A model generated the notes under the pieces. The model was given only the letters and a program-made list of their open reading frames with translations. It was not told the DNA's origin and ran no database searches. The position numbers and the translations under genes are program-made. Positions 29,073 through 37,475 of a stretch of DNA of 64,000 bases are shown one piece after another. Source of the DNA: CAVVDY01 sp963815775 (GTDB lineage: Bacteria; Acidobacteriota; Terriglobia; Terriglobales; Acidobacteriaceae). How positions within the stretch are numbered: the first letter of the stretch is position 1; every line of letters starts with the position of its first letter. The stretch is from NCBI GenBank assembly GCA_963815775.1, contig CAWFIB010000010.1, forward strand, positions 447,024-511,023, in the 5' to 3' direction.

Positions 29073-32000
29073 TGCGTACTGGCTTCCTTCGTTGGCAGCT
29101 TGCGTGCAGGATCAGTGATGGCGTCAATCTTAACGGCATAGCTCGAGCGCTCTGCGATGTCAACATCGGTAATAAGGTGAACATCGAGCAGTCCTTCCGT
29201 CCGATAGCCGGTTCGCAGGAAGTTGATTTCACTGAGACAACAACTCCAGCCTTCCAGCCAGAGCATCAATTCCTTCCTCTGCTCCTCGCTACCCTGAAAA
29301 TGCAGCAACAGGTCGATATCGCTCGCCGGACCCGCGGTTGCATTCTTGGTGCTGCCGATCAGGTAAAACGCCTTGACTCCGAACATCTGGGGATCGAGCT
29401 GTGCCGCGATCCTCTGCGCCATCCGGAAGCGCCAGCGCCAGTGTTCTTCGCCTGCGCGATCGATGACCTCAACCTCCGATTCAGGCTGTCCGTCTCGTTG
29501 CCGTGGAGGTGACAAATACGCCACGGCTTGGTCAAGTTCCGCGTTCATCAGCACTCGCAAGATCAGGCCGCTGGTTTCTTTCGGCAAATCGATAACCCGG
29601 AGAGTATCCGAAAGATGCGCGAATTCGGGAAGAAGTTCCTCAAGCACGCTGTGCGTGCGTTGCAGAAACTCTTCCTTGAATGCGGTCTGAGGATCGTCCG
29701 GATAGAGAGGTAGGTAGCGAATCGAAGCTTCCACCAAATCCTGAAAAAAATGGGTGCCGAAGGATAGCTCCGGCAGATAATTTCCTCGTTGCCGGGCGAC
29801 TTCGATTAGCATCGCGGTGTTGTTGACGTCGGAGTACGTGACCGGAACGCCGAGTTTGATGTCCCCGCGGCTCCCCCAGCGTCCGGGACCGATCAAGATA
29901 AACTGCCGCTTGGGCAGCAACTTGTTCAATCGCCCTACCGCGCGTCCTATATCGCGCATGGTCGCCTGGTCGGAAAGCTGACTGTAGCCCTCCAGGTCCA
30001 CATAAACAATGTGCGTGATCTCCGGTACCTTGCCATTCGAGACGAAGCGGTTAGCAGAGAAGATGATCTTGTCCGTCGGCAGATTCTGCGGTATCGCAAC
30101 CGGGACCGCGTCGCCACTGTAGCTTTGTGGCCGGCACTGCAGGAGATAAAAGGCCTCACCGTCGTAAGCAAACTCGATGTCCACCGGCGTTTCCAGTTTG
30201 GCTTGCAGAAGAGTCAGCAGCTCCCGGATACGCGCCACAAATGGCGTCTTCCGGATCAGACCTTCGAAGCTGAAAACCACGTCGCGGGTGCCAAAGTCAG
30301 GCACTGGCCCGACCAACTGCTCAATGCGATCGTGCTCGATGACCGACACAAAATGGCGGATCTGCGGGTAGCTGGCGCCGCAGTAACGAAGCAGTTCCAC
30401 CGAATCCACCGTCTCAAACACATTGGTCTCCAGATTGATCACGTCGACGCGCTTAGGCGAGTACTTGAGCACCTCTTCCACAGTAACGTTGACTCGCAGG
30501 TTGGGTTGTCCCGGCGCAATCAGCACCGGATAGTCGTCGGCTACGCGGTCAACGGCGCGGGTTCCCAATCCCGGCACCAGGCGCACTAACCCGTCTCCGC
30601 GACTAATTCGGGCAGACCAACGGAACTCGTTGTTACTAAATGCGACGCCGGAGCAAGCCGGAAGGAAGTACTTGCCGACCTTCCGACCCACGACTTCCTG
30701 GATCATGAGGCCCATCTCTTCGTGAACATCTAGAAGACCTCGCTCCGCTCGGTACTCGGTTGGGTCGGGTCCAAAGATCGACGCGTACACTTCGGCGACC
30801 GCGTCCATCAGCGCCGCCAGGCGCTCCTCTTTCGTGCCCTGGTTGCCCAGAAAGAGGCTCTTGTACTTGCCCGAGAACGCCGATCCAGCGCGGTCTTCGA
30901 GTAGGCTCGAACTGCGAACGATCAGAGGACGCTCGCCCAACTCATCCAGAGCCAGCGAAAGTCCCTTGGCCAGTTCCGAGGGAAATGACGAACTCTTGAA
31001 CAGCGAGACGAGGTGCGGATATTCCTGCCGCACCTGGTCAATCTCCATGTACTTCCAATTCAGCACATCCTCCAACTCATTGTGGTGGACGAAGTTGAGT
31101 ATCCAGTCCGAGGTGATGTACCAGGTGCGGGGCACCTTCACCTGACGCAGCTCCTCGCTGGCCTCTGGAGCTTTCTCGATGATCTTCTTGGCCAGGAACA
31201 GCCCGGCGCTTTTGCCTCCAAGCTTTCCGTGACAGCCAGGTGGGAAGATGATCCTACCCAGCAGATCGTAAAAATCTTTGACCTCGATGAAGTTCTTGGC
31301 GATGTTGATGAACTCCAGGTTCTCGGAGAAAAACCGGCGGATGAGCGATACGCGCAGGCCTTTTTGGGTTGAAAGCGAAAGCTCCTTCTCTTCGATCACG
31401 GCGTGCTGGTAGCGTTCGATCGCTTCTATGACTTCTCCCAGCGACGTGGCCAGGTTCTCCAAGGTCCGCACCAGGAAGCTGGACTTCTCCTCCTTGATCC
31501 ACGTCGTCACGCAGCCCAGGACCTCGGCTTCACTCAGGTGCTGACTGGCGATGCGAAACGCTTCCGTAGTTAGGTCAACAAACTGGGCAGGCACATCCCG
31601 GCGCAGAGGCCGATTTTCGTCGCTGGGATTGGCAGCATCGTCCAGGGTCGAAGCGCCGCCACGCTGCAATAGTTCCTTGGCTTCCTGCACTCCGCACCAG
31701 CTCAAGTGATTGATCAGCTTCCGCGAAATTCGCCGCAGCAGAACCGGGTCGGTGTCCCGTAAAAACTCAAGAACAACCCGCCACCCACCTTTATCGCTAG
31801 CCAGACCGCCGGCTGCCGCAGACAGCCCCTCAAAGGCTGTCTTCAATCGCCGTTGCATGATGTGGTTGGCAGTGCGTTCGGCGATGGTTTCGATCAGCTT
31901 CCGCTCCTCCTTGAGGAAGGGACCCTCGTCCGACTTGGGCATCTGCGCCCGGTACGACACTTCCACGCTGCCGACGGTCTCGCCTTGGACGACGATGTTC

Positions 32001-32254
32001 GCACTCTGCACCCAGGGGGTGGGTGCAAAATCTGGCGGCTGGATTACCTGATTTTCGAAGATGATTCGCGCCTGGCAGTCGTGCGGGTACTGCCAACCTG
32101 GCGGTAGAACATCGATCATCCCGCGGAAGATCCCCTCCAGAGAAAGCTCCGGCCGATTGAGGAGCTCATCCACTTTGTAGAGACAGTTCAATTCCTTGGC
32201 GCGCTCCTGCAACTCGCGAAGGATTACCCCAACTTGGGATTCGTCTCGGATCAT
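29069..32254 (-). CDS. GAF / PPDK_N / nucleotidyltransferase multidomain protein
   Basis: 1061 residues. An N-terminal GAF-like region (about 1-140) leads to a pyruvate-phosphate-dikinase N-terminal ATP-grasp domain: GGKSAGLFLAKK near 345, IVRSSSLLEDRAGSAFSGKY near 450, and FYLLQCRPQS near 700. It lacks the swivelling PEP-utiliser His domain and the PEP-binding TIM barrel, so it is not a complete PEP synthase or PPDK. Next comes a module with LIGPGRWGSRGDIKLGVPV near 792 and SFGTHFFQDL near 835. A pol-beta-type nucleotidyltransferase motif, GSTKNATAGPASDIDLLLH, lies near 973. It is 4 bp downstream-overlapping with the next listed gene (ATGA), so the two are translationally coupled. Role unknown; a signalling or protein-modifying phosphotransferase is possible. 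Confidence 0.82.
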   Translation of the reverse strand: MIRDESQVGVILRELQERAKELNCLYKVDELLNRPELSLEGIFRGMIDVLPPGWQYPHDCQARIIFENQVIQPPDFAPTPWVQSANIVVQGETVGSVEVSYRAQMPKSDEGPFLKEERKLIETIAERTANHIMQRRLKTAFEGLSAAAGGLASDKGGWRVVLEFLRDTDPVLLRRISRKLINHLSWCGVQEAKELLQRGGASTLDDAANPSDENRPLRRDVPAQFVDLTTEAFRIASQHLSEAEVLGCVTTWIKEEKSSFLVRTLENLATSLGEVIEAIERYQHAVIEEKELSLSTQKGLRVSLIRRFFSENLEFINIAKNFIEVKDFYDLLGRIIFPPGCHGKLGGKSAGLFLAKKIIEKAPEASEELRQVKVPRTWYITSDWILNFVHHNELEDVLNWKYMEIDQVRQEYPHLVSLFKSSSFPSELAKGLSLALDELGERPLIVRSSSLLEDRAGSAFSGKYKSLFLGNQGTKEERLAALMDAVAEVYASIFGPDPTEYRAERGLLDVHEEMGLMIQEVVGRKVGKYFLPACSGVAFSNNEFRWSARISRGDGLVRLVPGLGTRAVDRVADDYPVLIAPGQPNLRVNVTVEEVLKYSPKRVDVINLETNVFETVDSVELLRYCGASYPQIRHFVSVIEHDRIEQLVGPVPDFGTRDVVFSFEGLIRKTPFVARIRELLTLLQAKLETPVDIEFAYDGEAFYLLQCRPQSYSGDAVPVAIPQNLPTDKIIFSANRFVSNGKVPEITHIVYVDLEGYSQLSDQATMRDIGRAVGRLNKLLPKRQFILIGPGRWGSRGDIKLGVPVTYSDVNNTAMLIEVARQRGNYLPELSFGTHFFQDLVEASIRYLPLYPDDPQTAFKEEFLQRTHSVLEELLPEFAHLSDTLRVIDLPKETSGLILRVLMNAELDQAVAYLSPPRQRDGQPESEVEVIDRAGEEHWRWRFRMAQRIAAQLDPQMFGVKAFYLIGSTKNATAGPASDIDLLLHFQGSEEQRKELMLWLEGWSCCLSEINFLRTGYRTEGLLDVHLITDVDIAERSSYAVKIDAITDPARKLPTKEASTH

Positions 32255-34038
32255 GTCTCCTTCTCGTTGGCTTGCGTTCGCCCGGCTGACAGCACAACGC
32301 CACGCCTGGAACGGCCATCAACGCGAACCGTCAGTGTACCGGTAGGGTGCACGTGGCGAACAAATTCAGTTTCTTGCACAATCGGCTGGCGGTTCAACCA
32401 GTCCCAATCGATGGCAAAGCCTCCGTCATGCCGCACCATGAAGTAGCTAGTCCGAAAGCTCGATAAATTATGAAAGAAATGCGAACCTTGACTGAGCTCC
32501 ACGTTCATCTCCGGCAGCGTAGCTTCAACGATGGCGCGCGCTCCCGATATCTGGCTCCAAACCACCGGAATGCCTAGCGAGGGATGAGAGCTGCCCCAAC
32601 GGCCAAAACCAATGAGCAGGAATGGCTGGTGCTGCTCCGAGAGCTGCTGGTTGATCCGATCCAATTGCTGCGCGATCACGGGGGTTTGCATGGGCGAGAA
32701 GTGTTCCGGCCGGACAAAGACGATGTCATGAATATTATCGGCAATTCCGTTGCCCATCACCGCGTCGGACGCCAGGATTGCATTCGGATCGGAGAGGTCC
32801 TCGACGCTAATGTTCACGATCTGCTCTGATACGACCATGGGACGGACCTGCAGAAATCCCAGTTGCGCCCGGGTTGGTTCATCGCGACCTTCCTGAATGG
32901 TCACAGCGAATTCAATCTCGACCTTGGCGCCGAGTCCGTGCTCCGCCGTCTTGAGCAGTGCTTTGATCAGATGGTTGATCGGAAACTGCTCCAACACTAA
33001 CAGGGGAGCGAAGTCGAGGATGCGGGGACCACGCGCGCCTAAGCCAGGGACCACGCGATCGCGCGCCGGGTCAAAGGTCGAAGCCAGGAAGCGGAGCGCA
33101 TCATCAGCCTCGGCCTCCTTCAAACCCGCTGTCACCAGGTACTCAGTCTCGTTGACGGGATCGTACGCGGGTGGCTTGCCCATGTTGACCGCCCAGAACT
33201 CGCTCTGCGTGCCGCGAAGCATTTCACCCACTGAGCCAAACGGTGGCGGCTTTTTCGGGTAGGCCGGCGAAAATGTCCAGGCCACTCCGCCGTCGACGAT
33301 TGTCTTACCAAGGCCTAGTGCCAAGCTGGCCACCCCCTCCTCAGGAAGAGCTGGTCCTGTTGGATAGAAGTTGTAGGAGCGTGCCACCCCGGAGAGATCG
33401 GGATAGAAGCGATCGCCATGCCGCCTGCCGACCACTTCCTGGATGATGACGGCCATCTTCTCTTCGCTCGGATCGCGACCGGTTGTCTTGATGTAGTCGC
33501 GTGCTTCTCGGAAGTAGGTGGAAGCGTAAACAAACTTGATGGCTTCCGTCAGTCGCCGGAAACGGGTGTCGGAATCAAACTGGTTGTTCGGGATCATCTT
33601 GGTCCCGTAAACGCCAGCGAACGGCCGACTGAGGGCGTCTTCCAGCAAGCTGGATGATCGGATTGCCAAAGGAGTCTTGACTTGCTCGATCAGGGCGCGG
33701 AGATCACCCAATAGCTCAACAGGAATATCCGCCTGTTGAAAGGCATGTCCGATGTGGTCGTCGGGTAACTCCTCGACGCGCAATTCCCCGAGACGGTTGC
33801 GCGCGATGAATTCATCGAAGCAGTCCGTCGCGATGACCGCCATGGTGGGGATATTGACATCAATGTCCGGAAAAGCGGAAGCTTCAATCGTTTCTGCCAG
33901 CAGATCCTTGGCGAAGGCCAATCCGCTGGCTTTCCCTCCCAGAGCTCCCGTTCCGATCCGCGTGAAGCGAAAGGTGCCGTCCCAGAAATGCCGGTCGAAC
34001 ACGGGAAGGTCCGCAATCACAGTTTTAAGGTCGGTCAT
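32251..34038 (-). CDS. PPDK_N-type pyruvate/PEP-binding protein
   Basis: About 595 residues. The PPDK_N ATP-grasp domain starts almost at the N-terminus: GGKASGLAFAKDLL near 40, AIRSSSLLEDALSRPFAGVY near 130, GLGKTIVDGG near 240, and LGFLQVRPMV near 400. The same C-terminal module as its downstream partner follows (LIGFGRWGSSHPSLGIPV near 483, SQGSHFFHNL near 521). It has no GAF, no nucleotidyltransferase, no PEP-utiliser His domain and no TIM barrel. The ATG at 34038 has a GGAGG box; the ATGs at 34056 and 34059 do not. It is in one operon with the 1061-residue paralogue and lies 76 bp from gdhA. Confidence 0.84.
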   Translation of the reverse strand: MTDLKTVIADLPVFDRHFWDGTFRFTRIGTGALGGKASGLAFAKDLLAETIEASAFPDIDVNIPTMAVIATDCFDEFIARNRLGELRVEELPDDHIGHAFQQADIPVELLGDLRALIEQVKTPLAIRSSSLLEDALSRPFAGVYGTKMIPNNQFDSDTRFRRLTEAIKFVYASTYFREARDYIKTTGRDPSEEKMAVIIQEVVGRRHGDRFYPDLSGVARSYNFYPTGPALPEEGVASLALGLGKTIVDGGVAWTFSPAYPKKPPPFGSVGEMLRGTQSEFWAVNMGKPPAYDPVNETEYLVTAGLKEAEADDALRFLASTFDPARDRVVPGLGARGPRILDFAPLLVLEQFPINHLIKALLKTAEHGLGAKVEIEFAVTIQEGRDEPTRAQLGFLQVRPMVVSEQIVNISVEDLSDPNAILASDAVMGNGIADNIHDIVFVRPEHFSPMQTPVIAQQLDRINQQLSEQHQPFLLIGFGRWGSSHPSLGIPVVWSQISGARAIVEATLPEMNVELSQGSHFFHNLSSFRTSYFMVRHDGGFAIDWDWLNRQPIVQETEFVRHVHPTGTLTVRVDGRSRRGVVLSAGRTQANEKET

Positions 34039-34113
34039 TGCTGCCTCCGGCGCCATCATTAGCCGACGCGGCGCGCCGCGTCATCGAAGGGGACAGTCGC
34101 GCTGGCCGAAGCG

Positions 34114-35478
34114 CTACACCCAGCCCCGGTCGTGACAGGCTTTGGCTACCCGGCCGATGGCAATCGCGTAGGCCGCATCTCGCATCGACAGCTTCTCCCG
34201 GTGCGCCAACTCTGATACCGCGAAGTAAGCCGAGGTCATCTTGAGGTCGAGCTTTCCCAGCACCTCGTCCTTTTCCCAGAAGTAGTTCATGTTGCTCTGC
34301 ACCTGCTCGAAATAGCTGCAGGTTACGCCGCCGGCATTAGCCAGGAAATCCGGGATCAAAAGGATGCCACGTTCCTTGATCTGAGCGTCGGCTTCCGGGG
34401 TTGTCGGACCATTAGCGCCCTCGGCAATGATCCGAACTCCGGGGCTAATTTTGGCAACGTTATCGCCGGTAATCTGGTTCTCCATTGCTGCTGGAATCAG
34501 GATCTCGACATTTTGCTCAAGCCATGCCTCTCCGGGCAGTAGTTCGTATCCCAGGTCCTTCGCCTTCTGCTTATTGATTCCGCCGAAACGATCGGTGATC
34601 GACAGGACCTGCTTCAGATCGATTCCGTTAATTTTGCGGTACGTGTACGAGCACTGGTCAGCCTGGTCCCAGCACGAGACAGCGATCACTTTACCTCCCA
34701 GCCGCTGGTAAAGTTCGATCGCGTACTGGGCCACGTTGCCAAATCCCTGCACGCTGGCTGTGGTGTTCTCTGGTCGTATGCCTAGCTCCTTGAGAGCTTC
34801 TCGAAGGGTAAAAACGACGCCGTAACCCGTCGCCTCGGTCCGGCCAAGCGACCCGCCCATGCCGACCGGCTTGCCCGTGATGAAGCCCGGATATTGGGCC
34901 CCCTGGATGTGCTCGAACTCATCGAGCATCCAGAGCATGTGCTGTGCGTTCGTCATAACATCCGGCGCCGGCACATCGGAAAGCGGACCGACGTTCTTTG
35001 CCACCTGACGTACCCAGCCGCGGCAAATCTGTTCCTGCTCACGCAAGCTGAGGTTGTGAGGATCGCAAATGACCCCACCTTTAGCCCCGCCTAACGGAAT
35101 ATCCACCACAGCGCACTTCCACGTCATCCACATCGACAGGGCCCGGACCGTGTCAATAGTCTCCTGCGGATGGAACCGGATGCCACCCTTCCCCGGCCCA
35201 CGCGCGTCGTTGTGCTGCACACGAAAACCGCGAAAAATTTTCACCGAGCCGTCGTCCATTCGCACCGGAATCGCAAAATGGAACTCTCGCAACGGGTAGC
35301 GCAGAAGCTCCCGGGTGGCCGGATCCAAGCCCAGGTATTCGGCTACTTTATCGAACTGCGCTTGTGCTATCTGAAATGAATTGAATGCTTTAGTCGGCCT
35401 CTTCGGGAGTTGCCCGGGTACCGATTGCCTCACCTCTGCACCGACGTCGACCGGCTCACTCACTGCGCTCTCAGGCAT
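34114..35478 (-). CDS. gdhA: Glu/Leu/Phe/Val dehydrogenase (glutamate dehydrogenase type)
   Basis: About 454 residues, the hexameric GDH size. It interconverts glutamate with 2-oxoglutarate and ammonia using NAD(P). The substrate region reads RGPGKGGIRFHPQETIDTV then DIPLGGAKGGVICDP (catalytic Lys in GGAKGG). The nucleotide domain has ASVQGFGNVAQYAIELYQRLG and AEGANGPTTPEAD. ATG at 35478 has an AAGGAG box; an in-frame ATG at 35499 lacks one. It lies directly upstream of the two PPDK_N-type genes on the same strand, which hints that those proteins respond to carbon or nitrogen status. Whether it prefers glutamate or leucine cannot be decided by eye. Confidence 0.9.
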   Translation of the reverse strand: MPESAVSEPVDVGAEVRQSVPGQLPKRPTKAFNSFQIAQAQFDKVAEYLGLDPATRELLRYPLREFHFAIPVRMDDGSVKIFRGFRVQHNDARGPGKGGIRFHPQETIDTVRALSMWMTWKCAVVDIPLGGAKGGVICDPHNLSLREQEQICRGWVRQVAKNVGPLSDVPAPDVMTNAQHMLWMLDEFEHIQGAQYPGFITGKPVGMGGSLGRTEATGYGVVFTLREALKELGIRPENTTASVQGFGNVAQYAIELYQRLGGKVIAVSCWDQADQCSYTYRKINGIDLKQVLSITDRFGGINKQKAKDLGYELLPGEAWLEQNVEILIPAAMENQITGDNVAKISPGVRIIAEGANGPTTPEADAQIKERGILLIPDFLANAGGVTCSYFEQVQSNMNYFWEKDEVLGKLDLKMTSAYFAVSELAHREKLSMRDAAYAIAIGRVAKACHDRGWV

Positions 35479-36076
35479 GATCTTCTCCTTGATAAACAAA
35501 TCAACCTTCTATGTTCCAATAACTTGGTGCCATTGAACAGTGTCCGTCCTCACAGGAGAGGGTGATCGCCGGTCCTGTCAGAGCCACTCTCACGAGCTCC
35601 GAAAAGCCTTTAATCGACCGAGTGGCTCTCGGCTGCTGACTGTGCGGCTGGCTAAAGCCCCCGGCCAATAGTATTTTGCATTGCAGCGAGTCTTCCCCAG
35701 TCAACGTAATCTTCTGAGGATGTAAATGCAATGCGGCCGAGGAAGGTCTCTATCTTCTCTGGGCTGGAAGAAAACGAGTTGGGGTTTCTTGCCCAGCGGC
35801 GGAAGGCATCCTCAAAATTGATGGCCGCAGCCTGACGATTCGTAATTTGAAAGCGCTGGAAGCTGAAACACAATCTGCTGAGTGACTTAAGGCATCCCCC
35901 ATTTCCATCTGCCTCTTCCGCATTCCGGTCCGCTCCTCGATTCCTACGATGCTCACCGCTTACCTGTATTCGTGATCGCCGTGACAAAAGTCATCGGCAC
36001 GCCACCGCTCCTCCGTTAATTTAGGAACATCAGCAGCGGTCTTTAGGGCATGGATCCAGGCTGCGAGGAGGATGTG
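35479..36076. other. Divergent intergenic region between gdhA and the RIC gene
   Basis: 598 bp. It must hold promoters for both divergent genes. TTGAT-N6-ATCAA at 35489-35504 is an inverted repeat overlapping the gdhA ribosome-binding site, with a spacer too long for a standard FNR box. A minus-strand frame ending at 35652 gives AINFEDAFRRWARNPNSFSS near its end, which has some coding flavour but no start signal, so I left it unannotated. Confidence 0.4.
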
Positions 36077-36802
36077 ATGAGCGTGACCACCGATAAAACT
36101 GTGCGGGAACTGGCTTTGGATAACCCTGCTGCGACCCGTGTTTTTGAAAAGCTTGGCATCGACTATTGCTGCGGCGGTAATCAGTCCCTCGAACAAGCCT
36201 GCCGCACTGCCAACCTGCCAATAGGCCAGGTCCTGGATTCCTTGGACGCGGCAGAACTGGCATCACAACCATCCGGACAGGATCGTGACTGGCAGCGAGA
36301 GCCTCTCGCCGACCTGGTCGCCCACATCACTGGCACCCACCACAAATACACTCGCGAGGAGATTGCGCGCCTCGGTCCGCTGTTCGATAAAGTCTGCTCG
36401 GTGCATGGGAAGAACCATCCTGAACTCCGGGCCATCCAAGCCCGCTTCCTCGGTCTCGCCGACGAGTTGACCGTGCACATGATGAAGGAAGAGATGATGC
36501 TGTTCCCCTACATCGTGCGCATGGAGGAAGCTGTTATCCAGAAGGAGCCTATCCTGCCGCCGCCCTTCGGTAGCGTACAAAATCCAATCGCGATGATGAT
36601 GCACGAGCATGATTCCGCCGGAGAGGCGTTGCGCGCCATGCGTGAAGCCAGCAGCGGCTATGCAGCTCCGCCTGACGCGTGCGTCAGCTACCAGACGCTC
36701 TACGGCGCCCTGGCTGAATTTGAGGCTGACCTGCACCAGCACATTCATCTGGAGAACAACATCCTGTTCCCCCGAGCGATTGCGATGCAACAGGCTCACT
36801 AA
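36077..36802 (+). CDS. Iron-sulfur cluster repair di-iron protein (RIC/YtfE/ScdA)
   Basis: About 241 residues. The N-terminal ScdA domain has FEKLGIDYCCGGNQSLEQAC with the paired Cys. The hemerythrin-like four-helix domain supplies the di-iron ligands in AHITGTHHKYTREE, ELTVHMMKEEMMLFPYI, MMMHEHDSAGEAL and HQHIHLENNILFPRAI. RIC proteins repair iron-sulfur clusters damaged by nitric oxide or oxidants. The ATG at 36077 follows a GAGGAGG box directly; the ATG at 36050 is less well placed. Its position upstream of a NarK-type transporter and an Fe-S/Rieske operon fits protection during nitrogen-oxide respiration or assimilation. Confidence 0.92.
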   Translation: MSVTTDKTVRELALDNPAATRVFEKLGIDYCCGGNQSLEQACRTANLPIGQVLDSLDAAELASQPSGQDRDWQREPLADLVAHITGTHHKYTREEIARLGPLFDKVCSVHGKNHPELRAIQARFLGLADELTVHMMKEEMMLFPYIVRMEEAVIQKEPILPPPFGSVQNPIAMMMHEHDSAGEALRAMREASSGYAAPPDACVSYQTLYGALAEFEADLHQHIHLENNILFPRAIAMQQAH

Positions 36803-37020
36803 ACCGAGCTGCAAACCATGTCCGCAATGCCTGCGCCCATTTGAGAAAGAGGCGGCCCGCCCGCCCGCTCACGTCACTGGAGATTGGACATTGCCGCGGC
36901 CTTCGCCGCACCGAGGTGGGGATGCGATCAAGATGACGTGCTACGGCGTCTACTCTTCGAATTTCAGGCCGGCATATCATGGGAAAGGTCTGAATCGTTT
37001 TCCCCCGGGAGGTATCCCCA

Positions 37021-37277
37021 TGGCAGATCGGCAGCAGTTTAATCGGACCGTGCCAGATCCGGAATTGAAGGAAATACTGGAGGCATCGCGAAATATTCCC
37101 TTAACCGAAGAGGAATTGAGCGAACAGCAAATAAGCTTCGCATTCAGCCGATGCCAGGGCCAGCATGATGTCGCTGAACTGGCTGTCGGATTTCCGCAAT
37201 CCGCATGTAATGCGGTGCTTGGGGTAGAACGGCGACACCAACTGCCAGAATCCAACGGTGAGCAAAACGGCAAATAA
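37021..37277 (+). CDS. Small protein, possibly truncated
   Basis: 85 residues. The first 42 (starting MADRQQFNRTVPDPELKEIL and including PLTEEELSEQQISFAF) look like a genuine acidobacterial small protein, and a GGGAGGT box precedes the ATG. After ISFAF the composition changes and coding character is lost, so the gene may have been cut and fused to foreign sequence near 37145. On the opposite strand, 37101-37319 encodes a hydrophobic stretch (GFGTLFAVLLTVGFWQLVSP) that also looks protein-like. Function unknown. Confidence 0.4.
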
Positions 37278-37475
37278 CGTTCCGAACCCCAGAGCTTTTT
37301 TGGGCCCGTCAGCAAGCAAGATGATATCGCGATCCTGAACGCACGCTCTACTGCGTTACACAAGAACCAAGACTGCTCTGTCCGACAAACCGGCGTTTGT
37401 GCAAAGGATCCAGGAAAACCGTCAGCCACAGGATGCTGTGGCCGCAGATGAACTCGAACGAGAGGGCCGCGAACA
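37278..37475. other. Short spacer before the NarK-type gene with minus-strand membrane-like fragments
   Basis: No plus-strand gene is visible. On the minus strand, about 37330-37470 reads AALSFEFICGHSILWLTVFL, and 37101-37319 reads ILLADGPKKALGFGTLFAVL in a different frame. Together they could be debris of a disrupted membrane-protein gene. The upstream part of this gap (36803-37020) shows nothing recognisable. Confidence 0.3.

Noticed and set aside
35489..35504. FNR-box
   Set aside because: Half-sites are right but the spacer is 6 instead of 4.
35652..35987. 111-residue minus-strand frame in the gdhA upstream region
   Set aside because: Only the last half has some coding flavour and the start is a TTG without a ribosome-binding site.
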